In this document: in pieces, positions 37,604 through 45,232 of the stretch
Layout of the letters: the number at the start of each line of letters is the position of its first letter
Position numbering within the stretch: the first letter of the stretch is position 1
Assembly (NCBI GenBank): GCA_016712715.1
Contig: JADJQM010000001.1
Span: 825,001-889,000 of the forward strand
Origin: Rhodospirillaceae bacterium
GTDB lineage: Bacteria > Pseudomonadota > Alphaproteobacteria > Dongiales > Dongiaceae
Direction of reading: 5' to 3'
Length of the DNA stretch: 64,000 bases
Translations under genes and position numbers: made by a program
The notes under the pieces: model-generated
What the model was told of the DNA's origin: nothing
The model's database searches: none
Seen by the model: only the letters and a program-made list of their open reading frames with translations

Positions 37604-39042
37604 ACCGCCAGAATGGCCGCATTCGGCACAATAGCAGGGAAAGCCGGCAAGTCGGGCACATGAATACGGCCGGACTGGTCGGCAACCGACCAGGGACGGC
37701 GCACATCGCCCAGACGCTCCGCCACCGCAAGCCCAGCCTGCAAGCCGTCCTCATGGAAACCGGCGCCGAAATAGGCACCGCAGAACCAAAGGCCGCCCTG
37801 CCCCTGCAGCTTCCAGAGCTGGCGCTGGGCCACCATCGCCTGATGATCGAACAACGGGTGCGCGTAGTTGAAGGTCGCCCAGGTGAGGTCTTCCCTAATC
37901 GAGCGATTGGGATTCAACGTCACAAAGACCGGTTGCTTGACCGGCAGGTTCTGTAGGCGATTCATCCAGTAACTGACGCAGATCTGCGCATTCGCCAGCA
38001 CGTCCGTGCTGTCGCTGATGACATTCCAACTGGACCAGGCCGATGCGCGTCGCGGCATCAGTGTGGCGTCACCGTGGAGCACGGCGGTGTTCGACTGGTA
38101 GCGCATGGCGCCAAGGAGTTGGCTTTCCAACGCCGTTGGGTCGGCAATCAGTCCCAGCGCCTGGTCGGCATGGGTCGCGAGGATCACGGCGTCAAATTGC
38201 CGGCTGCTGCCGTCCGCGAAGTGCAAGGTGGGTCTGTCCGCATCACGCGACACGGCAGATATTCGCGCACCCAGCTGCAGGTTGATGTCGCGGTCGGCGA
38301 GCAGGCGCGTCACATAGCTGCGGCTGCCACCAACCACGGTCCGCCAGCTTGGGCGGTCAACCAGTTGCAGCAGGCCATGATTGTCGCAAAACCTGACAAA
38401 GGACTGCAGCGGGTGCTGCAGCATCTGGTCGGCCGAGGTTGACCAGATGGCACCACCCATCGGCAACAGGTGATCCCGAATGAAATTGGCGCCATAGCCC
38501 GACTGAGAGAGGTAGTCGCCAAGGGTCAGATCTTCGGAACTGCTGCCCGTCGCCTGGCGCGAGTGCCGATAGAAGCGAAGGATGTCCGAGATCATGCGCC
38601 ACATGCGCGGCCGCAACAGATTGCGTCGCTGTGCAAAGAGGCCGCGGAGGTTGGTGCCGGAGTATTCGAAACTGCCATTGTCGATGGAGGCCGCGAACGA
38701 CATGTCGGTCGCCCTGCTGAAGACACCCAGATGCTTGAACAACGCCGTCAGGTTCGGATAGGTCCGCTCATTGAACACGATGAAGCCCGTATCGACCGGG
38801 ATACGGCCCTCGGCCAAGTCGAGATCAACCGTATGACTATGCCCGCCCGGACGGTCATCCCGCTCGAACAGTGTGACATTGTGGCGCTCGGCCAACTGCC
38901 AGGCGGCAGCCAGGCCCGAAATACCGGAGCCAATCACTGCGAAGTTCTGCGGGGCGCCCCCTGGACGATCCGGATGAGAAATCAGCTGCTGCTCGATATG
39001 GGAAGGAAAGGATGCCTGGTCGTTGGGGGCCATTCGGAGCAC
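37600..39042 (-). CDS. FAD-dependent amine-oxidase-like flavoprotein
   Basis: A 480-residue flavoprotein of the NAD(P)-binding/amine-oxidase fold. The dinucleotide site is FAVIGSGISGLAAAWQLAE followed by LFERDDRPGGHSHT, and the C-terminal FAD contact is LWFCGAYFGAGFHEDGLQAGLAVAE. It is first in the operon FAD–DUF1365–CFA–GPH–DUF3833. The Rhodobacter counterpart belongs to the RpoE/singlet-oxygen regulon, and related proteins are candidates for desaturating or oxidising methylated acyl chains. An ECF-type promoter candidate ends about 65 bases before the start codon. Confidence 0.85.
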   Translation of the reverse strand: MLRMAPNDQASFPSHIEQQLISHPDRPGGAPQNFAVIGSGISGLAAAWQLAERHNVTLFERDDRPGGHSHTVDLDLAEGRIPVDTGFIVFNERTYPNLTALFKHLGVFSRATDMSFAASIDNGSFEYSGTNLRGLFAQRRNLLRPRMWRMISDILRFYRHSRQATGSSSEDLTLGDYLSQSGYGANFIRDHLLPMGGAIWSTSADQMLQHPLQSFVRFCDNHGLLQLVDRPSWRTVVGGSRSYVTRLLADRDINLQLGARISAVSRDADRPTLHFADGSSRQFDAVILATHADQALGLIADPTALESQLLGAMRYQSNTAVLHGDATLMPRRASAWSSWNVISDSTDVLANAQICVSYWMNRLQNLPVKQPVFVTLNPNRSIREDLTWATFNYAHPLFDHQAMVAQRQLWKLQGQGGLWFCGAYFGAGFHEDGLQAGLAVAERLGDVRRPWSVADQSGRIHVPDLPAFPAIVPNAAILAV

Positions 39043-39109
39043 TTCTGTGATGGATCGCGGCGTGCAGGTTCAGACGTAACTGCCTGTCACGATTTGATGT
39101 TTATAGGTT

Positions 39110-39139
39110 TTGATACGCGTCATGGCCGGTTGTGGATCA
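39110..39139 (-). promoter_or_regulatory. Candidate ECF promoter for the flavoprotein operon
   Basis: On the minus strand TGATCC (39139–39134), an 18-base spacer, then TATCAA (39115–39110). It matches the geometry of the promoter before the sigma gene and points the other way. Transcription would start near 39103, giving a leader of about 60 bases. Confidence 0.6.
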
Positions 39140-39202
39140 CACCGTGTGAGTAGCCAATCCGTGAAATCGCACAAATAAGTTAAGAAACGATCGGCGTCCC
39201 GC

Positions 39203-39232
39203 TGATCCGGGTATAGGCAAGCACCGTAGGTA
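39203..39232 (+). promoter_or_regulatory. Candidate autoregulated ECF promoter for rpoE–chrR
   Basis: TGATCC at 39203–39208, an 18-base spacer, then TAGGTA at 39227–39232. RpoE of Rhodobacter, the ChrR partner, recognises a TGATCC-type −35 element. The site rules out the ATG at 39232 as the sigma start, because it lies within the −10 element. Confidence 0.6.
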
Positions 39233-39417
39233 TGGGCATGGAAACAGCAATGCTCCAACGAGAAACCCCCGGCCTTGGCGTTCTGGCAACCGAAATTTCG
39301 TTGGAATCCGGGCATATGCGGCGTGCCGCCCGCCAACCGGTAAAGGTGCGTGTCACGCCGAAACGGTCTATGAATCCGTCATGGTCTGGAAATCAAGTGA
39401 ATTTGGGCGGCCCCGTC

Positions 39418-39732
39418 ATGAGCGACCCTAAGCCGGCAACCGGCCCTGAGCGCATGACGCAATTGCTCTGCGTGATGAAGTCGGGGCCCGACGAAATCGC
39501 CTTCGCAGAGCTGTTTCGCTTCTACGCCCCCAGGGTGAAGTCCTACATGCGCAAGCTCGGCGCTGCCGAGGACGTGGCGGAAGAACTGGCGCAGGAGGCC
39601 ATGGCGATGCTCGAGGACAAGCCACACGCCGAAATCGCCGAACAGCTCGGCATCCCCCTCGGCACCGTAAAATCACGTATGCGCCTCGCCTTTCAACGGT
39701 TTCGCAAGGCACTTGGAGAGCCTGTCCTATGA
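39418..39732 (+). CDS. rpoE: ECF sigma factor of the RpoE/ChrR (ECF11) type, internally deleted
   Basis: The frame encodes the start of an ECF sigma factor (FAELFRFYAPRVKSYMRKLG, EELAQEAM, region 2.1–2.2). It then jumps straight into the DNA-binding helix–turn–helix of region 4.2 (HAEIAEQLGIPLGTVKSRM). About 80 residues that normally lie between are missing, including the −10-recognising regions 2.3–2.4, the linker and the first part of region 4. The join is in frame at about 39600–39610, so a 104-residue protein is still encoded. A start at 39370 would add 16 residues. It overlaps chrR as ATGA. As read it should not work as a normal sigma factor. Confidence 0.8.
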   Translation: MSDPKPATGPERMTQLLCVMKSGPDEIAFAELFRFYAPRVKSYMRKLGAAEDVAEELAQEAMAMLEDKPHAEIAEQLGIPLGTVKSRMRLAFQRFRKALGEPVL

Positions 39733-40394
39733 TCACCCATCACCCCAGTGAAGAGCTTATCGCCGCCTATGCCGCTGGTTCGTTGGACGAGGCGAATGCG
39801 CTGGCGATCGCCACACATCTGACCCTGTGCCCGGCCTGCCGGCGCGAGGCAACCTGTTATGAGGCACTCGGCGCGAGCCTGATCGAGGAACTGCCAGAAA
39901 TGGCCATGGCACAGGATGCCCTGTCCGCAACGCTGGCGCGCGTGCGCAGCGGCACTACCACCATGGGGACAATGGGCGCGACGCAGCCCAGCAAGCACGC
40001 GCCCACCTCCCAGATCATGCTGCCGGCACCGTTGCGGCACTATGTGGGCGGCGATGTAGACGCGGCCAAATGGCGGACACTCGGCCCCGGCATCCAGCAC
40101 ATGCCATTGGTGACGGCGGACGGCGTGACTGCGCGACTGCTGCGCATTGCGCCAGGTCGCTCAGTCTTCGATCACAGTCACGGCGGCACGGAGCTGACCC
40201 TGGTGCTGAACGGCAGCTACCTCGCCCAAGGCCAGAGATTTGTCCGAGGCGATCTGGAAATGGCCGACGAAAACACTCAACACAGGCCCGTGGCCGGCGC
40301 CGAGGATGTCTGCATCTGTCTTGCGGTCACGGATGCCCCGCTGCGCTTTGGCAACTGGATCGGCCGCCTGATGCAGCCCTTCATCGGCATCTAG
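39729..40394 (+). CDS. chrR: ChrR-type zinc anti-sigma factor
   Basis: A 221-residue two-domain anti-sigma factor. The N-terminal zinc anti-sigma domain has its ligands (His4/5, His30, Cys34 and Cys37 in THLTLCPAC). The C-terminal cupin domain keeps its own metal ligands: His149 and His151, Glu155 (DHSHGGTEL) and His185 (NTQHRP). ChrR binds RpoE and releases it on singlet oxygen or organic peroxide stress. All ligands being intact contrasts with the damaged sigma gene that overlaps it. A hairpin follows at 40416–40449. Confidence 0.9.
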   Translation: MITHHPSEELIAAYAAGSLDEANALAIATHLTLCPACRREATCYEALGASLIEELPEMAMAQDALSATLARVRSGTTTMGTMGATQPSKHAPTSQIMLPAPLRHYVGGDVDAAKWRTLGPGIQHMPLVTADGVTARLLRIAPGRSVFDHSHGGTELTLVLNGSYLAQGQRFVRGDLEMADENTQHRPVAGAEDVCICLAVTDAPLRFGNWIGRLMQPFIGI

Positions 40395-40415
40395 TCCGGC
40401 TTACCAGAAATATCA

Positions 40416-40449
40416 AGGACCCCCAGGCCATGACCGGTCTGGGGGTCCT
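40416..40449 (+). terminator. Strong hairpin after chrR
   Basis: AGGACCCCCAG pairs perfectly with CTGGGGGTCCT (11 bp) around a 12-base loop, starting about 20 bases after the chrR stop. No T run follows, so it may act as a 3'-end stabiliser or an imperfect terminator. Confidence 0.6.
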
Positions 40450-40626
40450 GTCACGCTGGAAAAAACCAGCCGCCACAGGAAACCATCCAGCCGTGGCGGT
40501 GTTGTGTCGTGGCGATGATCGGAACAGACCATCTCGGCGCGGCTGCGACGTGTAGACCCTGGACTTCAGCGCCGAGGTAGCTACTCTGTGTCGATCGATT
40601 TTCATTTCACAGTTCAAGGCGCCAGA

Positions 40627-43062
40627 ATGCGGGCAAGCCGCTCTTTCGTCGCGTTTTTCAGCTTCATTGCCCTCGTCCTCGCCATCTCCGCCTGGTCTGC
40701 CCACGCGCAGACCGCGCCGGGGCCGGCGCCTTTGGCCGAAGCATCGCAGAAAATCGCCCAGTGGGAGAAATCGCTCAAAGCCGCAGAAGAATTGTTGCAA
40801 CAGAAGGGCGATCTTTCCCGGCCCGAGATCGAGGAGACATCGCAGAGTCTCTCCACCGTGGTTGGCAGCGCGCAGGCATTGCGTGGCGCCAGCCAACAGG
40901 CGTTGCAGTCGGTCAGTGCCGAACTGCAGAGCCTCGGTCCAGCGCCAGCGGAGGGATCCCCGCCCGAAGACGGCAAGGTTGCCACGACCCGCGCCACCCT
41001 GACCAAACGTCAGGCTGAGCTCGACGGGTTTATCAGCCAGGCGCAGCTCACGATCGTCCGGGCACAGAACCTCGCCGGGGCCCTAGGGGTTCACGAACAG
41101 GGTCAGCGGACCGCATTTATCCTGAAGCGGCTGCCAGCACCTTTGAAGCCAGCGGTCTGGGTTGACGGTTGGCAGCAGATGCTCTCCGCCGTCGATGACA
41201 CGATGGCCGCACCGCAGGCCTGGTGGCGGGTCATCGCCGCCGAGGGCATGGCAGGTGTCGTGCTCATTGGCGGCAGCCTGTTGCTTGGCTTGACGCTCCT
41301 CTTTGCCTGGCGGCTACACCTCTTTCTGAGGCGCCGATGGGGACCCAATCCGACGATCGATGAGCCAAGCCATGCGCGACGGATCCTGGCGGCCGGCGCG
41401 ATGGCGGTGTCCGACATTCTGATTCCCTGCATCTTCCTGCTGGCACTGTGGCGGATCGTCGACTGGGCGGTTCCGGTCACAACCGACTTCTTTACCCAAC
41501 TGGTCGGCGGCGGTGCCAAGAACCTGGTGGCCTTTCTGCTCGTCTCCGGCCTCGCCCGCGCCACTCTGTCACCGCATCTCCCGAATTGGCGCGTCATTCC
41601 CGTCACCCCGCAGGGCGCGCAGCAGATTGCCAACAAGGTCACTCTGCTGGCGATCATGGTCGCCCTCTTCAACATGATCTACCTGATGGGCACCAAAGAC
41701 GGACCGGTCGCGGCCGATGCCTTCACCGCCTGCAACGCGTTCCTGCGCGACCTCGTCGTCGGCAGCATCGCCCTCTCGCTGCTGCGACGGGAGTATTGGG
41801 CGGCACCCGATGCCCGCCTCGCCGGCATCATGGGTCTCGTCCGCCGCTTTCTCATTCTTGTGGCCTGCGTTTCGCCACTGCTGTCGTTGGCCGGCTATGC
41901 TTATCTGTCGGAAGCGGTGCTGATCGCGGTGACCGCGACACTGGTGATTGTGGGCATCGCCTGGCTGCTGCGTTCCGTCATGCTGGAGAGCCTCTCGCTT
42001 CTGCTTGGCAGTGAGGTGACGGATGAAGGTGCTGCAGTACCAGGTGCCAGTAATGCCTTCCGCCTCAGCTTCTGGGCCCGCCTGCTGGTCGAGACGGTCC
42101 TGTGGCTGCCGGCCTTCTATCTGCTGCTGCTATCCTATGGACTGTCACCGTCGCTCCTCAACCTGATCATCAATCGGGCGGTCAGCGGTGTGCAGGTCGG
42201 TCAGGTCACCTTGTCGCTGACCGAGATCGTGCTGGCCTTGGTCGTACTTGTTGCCGGACTCTTCATCGTCGGCCGGGTCAAGCGCTGGCTGTCCGACCAG
42301 ATCCTCCCGACCACCCGCTTCGATATCGGCCTGCAGAACTCCGTCGCCGCTGGTTTTGGCTATGTGGCGAGCCTGATCGTCATCACACTCGCCGTGGTGA
42401 CATTAGGCATCGACCTTTCCAGCGTCGCCATCATCGCCGGCGCCCTGTCGGTCGGCATCGGTTTCGGCCTCAAGACGGTTGTTGAGAACTTTGTGGCCGG
42501 CATCCTCATCCTGATCGAACGCCCCATCAAAGTCGGAGACTGGATTGTCGTCGGCGGCACCGAGGGCACCGTCAAGCGCATCTCCGTTAGGTCCACCGAG
42601 GTGGAGACGTTTGACAATGCGAGCGTGATATTTCCAAATTCGGAGCTGATCGCCAGCGCCGTCGTCAATTGGACGTTGCGCGACAGGGTTGTCCGCATCG
42701 TGATCTCGATGCGCGTCGTCCCCGGCAGCGACACCAAGCTGGTGCGCGACCTCTTGCTCGATTGCGCCCGCCAGCAACGGCGCATCTGTGCGGAACCGGC
42801 ACCGACGGTGCTGTTCAAGAAGTTCGTCGACATCGGCCTGGAGTTCGAACTGCGCTGTTTCGTGATCGACACCAACTATGTCAACCAGGTCACCTCGGAT
42901 CTCAATTTCGCCATCGACAACGCATTCCGGGCCCATGGCGTCGACATTGCGCATACGGCGAGCGTCGTGCGTTCCCGGCCCGATCCGGCGGCTCTACCGG
43001 CCCCCGTCACAGAGGCGACGAAACAGCCCAAGGCCAGCGGGCCGATTGCCGCCGAGGAGTGA
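40627..43062 (+). CDS. Large mechanosensitive channel of the MscS family with DUF3772 domain
   Basis: An 811-residue inner-membrane protein. A signal peptide (SFVAFFSFIALVLAISAWSAHA) leads into a coiled, helical periplasmic domain of about 170 residues (DUF3772-like: AEASQKIAQWEKSLKAAEELL). Roughly eleven membrane helices follow, then the MscS core. The pore helix is rich in Gly/Ala (SVAIIAGALSVGIGFGLKTVVENF), followed by the beta domain (LIERPIKVGDWIVVGGTEGTVKRI) and a C-terminal alpha/beta domain. Such proteins open under hypo-osmotic stress. The ATG at 40627 puts the signal peptide at the N-terminus. About 230 bases separate it from chrR. Confidence 0.88.
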   Translation: MRASRSFVAFFSFIALVLAISAWSAHAQTAPGPAPLAEASQKIAQWEKSLKAAEELLQQKGDLSRPEIEETSQSLSTVVGSAQALRGASQQALQSVSAELQSLGPAPAEGSPPEDGKVATTRATLTKRQAELDGFISQAQLTIVRAQNLAGALGVHEQGQRTAFILKRLPAPLKPAVWVDGWQQMLSAVDDTMAAPQAWWRVIAAEGMAGVVLIGGSLLLGLTLLFAWRLHLFLRRRWGPNPTIDEPSHARRILAAGAMAVSDILIPCIFLLALWRIVDWAVPVTTDFFTQLVGGGAKNLVAFLLVSGLARATLSPHLPNWRVIPVTPQGAQQIANKVTLLAIMVALFNMIYLMGTKDGPVAADAFTACNAFLRDLVVGSIALSLLRREYWAAPDARLAGIMGLVRRFLILVACVSPLLSLAGYAYLSEAVLIAVTATLVIVGIAWLLRSVMLESLSLLLGSEVTDEGAAVPGASNAFRLSFWARLLVETVLWLPAFYLLLLSYGLSPSLLNLIINRAVSGVQVGQVTLSLTEIVLALVVLVAGLFIVGRVKRWLSDQILPTTRFDIGLQNSVAAGFGYVASLIVITLAVVTLGIDLSSVAIIAGALSVGIGFGLKTVVENFVAGILILIERPIKVGDWIVVGGTEGTVKRISVRSTEVETFDNASVIFPNSELIASAVVNWTLRDRVVRIVISMRVVPGSDTKLVRDLLLDCARQQRRICAEPAPTVLFKKFVDIGLEFELRCFVIDTNYVNQVTSDLNFAIDNAFRAHGVDIAHTASVVRSRPDPAALPAPVTEATKQPKASGPIAAEE

Positions 43063-43249
43063 TCGGCGGCTGTGACCAGCATCACAGGCGCGTTGAACTG
43101 CTGCCGGTCGGCTTTGCATCCGGCTGATTTTACAAGCTATTTTCATCCCATGACTTTGTCGCGCATTTGAACGAAATGCCGCTGCCGAGGCACTAACCAG
43201 CATAGACGCCGCAATGCCGCGGCGGTTTGTTCACCACGGAGTGACGACT

Positions 43250-43594
43250 ATGCGCAAATTCCTCCTGCTTTCGGCCATCGCGGCAAGCGCGCTGCTGGCC
43301 GGCTGTGCCCAGACCGGTAACACGGCCAGCACTGCCTCGAACTGCAACCAGCTCTCGGCCGACGATCTCATGACGGCCATCGAACAGGGTTCCTGCGACG
43401 TCGACATGGCCACCGCGGCCGGCGGAGAACCCGCTGACACCAGTACGCCCGACAAGGACGACAAGGATGGCGGCGGTGACAAGGAACCGGACCCGGACCC
43501 CGATCCGGATCCCGAATCCGGCAACGCCCCGGACCCGGAAGGCGAACGCGACCCCACCACCGAACCCGGTGGCAATGCGGCGACCTCGGAGTAA
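43250..43594 (+). CDS. Small acidic lipoprotein with Asp–Pro repeat
   Basis: A 114-residue lipoprotein. The signal peptide ends in the lipobox LLAGC (Cys near residue 19). A short globular part includes NCNQLSADDLMTAIEQGSCDVDMA with two cysteines. The rest is an acidic, probably disordered tail with a tandem Asp–Pro repeat (PDPDPDPDPE) and many Gly, Glu and Thr residues. I do not recognise the family. A terminator hairpin follows. The tail could span the periplasm or bind divalent cations. Confidence 0.65.
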   Translation: MRKFLLLSAIAASALLAGCAQTGNTASTASNCNQLSADDLMTAIEQGSCDVDMATAAGGEPADTSTPDKDDKDGGGDKEPDPDPDPDPESGNAPDPEGERDPTTEPGGNAATSE

Positions 43595-43626
43595 CGGTCG
43601 ACACTTCCAGGTCAACCGGTTCAATC

Positions 43627-43657
43627 GTGGCGCGCCGTCCGCTGGATGGCGCGCCAC
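43627..43657 (+). terminator. Rho-independent terminator after the lipoprotein gene
   Basis: GTGGCGCGCC pairs perfectly with GGCGCGCCAC (10 bp) around an 11-base loop and is followed by ATCGTTTTG. It separates the lipoprotein from the flavoprotein gene downstream. Confidence 0.7.
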
Positions 43658-43706
43658 ATCGTTTTGTCGAGATGACGGCCAGCGACATCCCTGATAGCTT
43701 GCCGCG

Positions 43707-44843
43707 ATGCTGGATTTTCTTGTCATCGGCGCCGGCGTTATCGGCCTTGCCATCGCCCGCCGCCTGGCCCGTGCCGGCCGCGAAATCGTCATCGTCGACG
43801 GCGGTTCTGCGATCGGTGGCGAAACCAGCTCTCGCAACAGCGAGGTCATCCATGCCGGCATCTATTACCCTGCCGGCAGTTTGAAGGCTGCGCTCTGTGT
43901 ATCGGGCCGCCTGGCGCTGTACCGATACTGCGCCAGCCATGGCGTGCCCCATCGGCGCTGCGGCAAGCTGCTCGTCGCAGTTGACGAGACGCAGCGAGCG
44001 GCCTTGCAAATCCTTGCCGACAAGGCCGTGGCCAATGGCGTCGATGATCTGCAGGCCCTGTCCCAGTCGGCGGCAATCGCACTTGAGCCGAATCTCCGCT
44101 GCGTCGCCGCCTTGTTTTCACCGTCGACCGGGATCGTCGACAGCCATCAATTGATGCTGAGCTTTCTCGGCGATGCCGAGAATGCCGGCGCCAGCCTGGC
44201 GCTGCAGACACCCGTCATTCGTGGTGTCCGACATGCCGACCATTGGCAGGTCGGACTTGGCGGCGCCGAACCGGACGATATCAGGGCGCGGTGCGTGATC
44301 AATGCTGCCGGGCTGCAGGCGAGCCAGGTCGCGCGGGCCCTGGGGCTGGCACCTGACCGAGTGCCGGCCACGCATCTGGCCAAGGGCAACTACTTCACCT
44401 ATCAAGGTGGACCGCCGCCCTTCTCGCATCTGGTCTATCCGATGCCAGAGCCCGGCGGACTAGGCGTGCATGTCACGCTGGATCAGGCCGGTCGCGTTCG
44501 CTTCGGGCCTGATGTCGAATGGATCGACAAGATCAACTATGGCATGGACCCGGCGCGCGCCGAACGCTTCTATCCGGCCGTCAGGCGTTATTTTCCAGGT
44601 CTGAAGGATGGCTCCCTGACACCTGGCTATTGCGGCATTCGTCCGAAACTGTCACGTGATCCACGCATCGATTCCGATTTCATGATCGCCACGGAGGCAG
44701 ATCATGGCGCCCCGGGCCTGGTGAGTCTGTTCGGCATTGAATCGCCCGGCCTGACCGCCAGTCTCGCTTTGGCCGAGCGGGTCGCCGCCAATCTCGGCGT
44801 GCTGCCCAGCCCCGAAGACAAGGCGCTGTTCGAGCCTGATTGA
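43707..44843 (+). CDS. FAD-dependent oxidoreductase, L-2-hydroxyglutarate-oxidase-like
   Basis: A 378-residue DAO-fold flavoprotein. The FAD site is FLVIGAGVIGLAIARRLA at the N-terminus, followed by the group signature TSSRNSEVIHAGIYYPAGSLKA. The C-terminal stretch GYCGIRPKLS and the FGIESPGLTASLALAE end are typical of the LhgO group. Members oxidise L-2-hydroxyglutarate or related hydroxy or amino acids and pass electrons to quinones. The start is the ATG at 43707. It stands alone, followed by a tRNA on the other strand. Confidence 0.83.
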   Translation: MLDFLVIGAGVIGLAIARRLARAGREIVIVDGGSAIGGETSSRNSEVIHAGIYYPAGSLKAALCVSGRLALYRYCASHGVPHRRCGKLLVAVDETQRAALQILADKAVANGVDDLQALSQSAAIALEPNLRCVAALFSPSTGIVDSHQLMLSFLGDAENAGASLALQTPVIRGVRHADHWQVGLGGAEPDDIRARCVINAAGLQASQVARALGLAPDRVPATHLAKGNYFTYQGGPPPFSHLVYPMPEPGGLGVHVTLDQAGRVRFGPDVEWIDKINYGMDPARAERFYPAVRRYFPGLKDGSLTPGYCGIRPKLSRDPRIDSDFMIATEADHGAPGLVSLFGIESPGLTASLALAERVAANLGVLPSPEDKALFEPD

Positions 44844-44904
44844 CACTGCGGCGCGCGGCATGGAGCCGCTTTCAGTGGCGACGACATCTGGGAAGCGGGG
44901 GAAG

Positions 44905-44980
44905 TGGTGCCCGGGGACGGATTTGAACCGCCGACACGCGGATTTTCAATCCGCTGCTCTACCAACTGAGCTACCCGGGC
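44905..44980 (-). tRNA. tRNA-Phe (anticodon GAA)
   Basis: A 76-base tRNA including an encoded CCA end. The acceptor stem GCCCGGG pairs with CCCGGGC. The anticodon arm is GCGGA–TTGAAAA–TCCGC with GAA at the centre, and the T arm is GGCGGTTCAAATCCGTC. All arms fold without mismatches apart from minor wobbles. Confidence 0.96.
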
Positions 44981-45070
44981 AACCTTGGAACCGGCGGATA
45001 TTTAATGGCTTTGCCGGACCTTGTCCAGCCGCAAATCACGCCCGAAGAACCCGAAAAAAGCCGTGCCCAA

Positions 45071-45232
45071 TCAGTCGCTTGACTTGTCATCCTCATCCGG
45101 CGGGGTAGCGTCTGCCGGGACTCGGTAGATATCGCTCAGCCAGCGATTGAGGTCGACCTTCTTGCAGCGCGCGGAACAGAATGGGCGAAACTCATGTTCG
45201 GTGGGTTTTCCGCAGATAGGACATTTAGCCAT
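45071..45232 (-). CDS. yacG: DNA gyrase inhibitor YacG, zinc-binding
   Basis: A 53-residue protein with the four YacG cysteines: CPIC near the start and CSARC about 15 residues later, with FRPFCSARCKKVDLNRWL as the family signature. It binds one zinc ion. Its E. coli relative inhibits DNA gyrase by binding GyrB. The start codon lies inside the end of the RNase gene (eight-base overlap), which is the usual alphaproteobacterial order. The acidic tail (PPDEDDKSSD) is also typical. Confidence 0.93.
   Translation of the reverse strand: MAKCPICGKPTEHEFRPFCSARCKKVDLNRWLSDIYRVPADATPPDEDDKSSD

Noticed and set aside
39232..39417. Longer sigma factor start
   Set aside because: An ATG at 39232 lies inside the predicted −10 element and its encoded extension has no ECF-like sequence. 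A start at 39370 remains possible.
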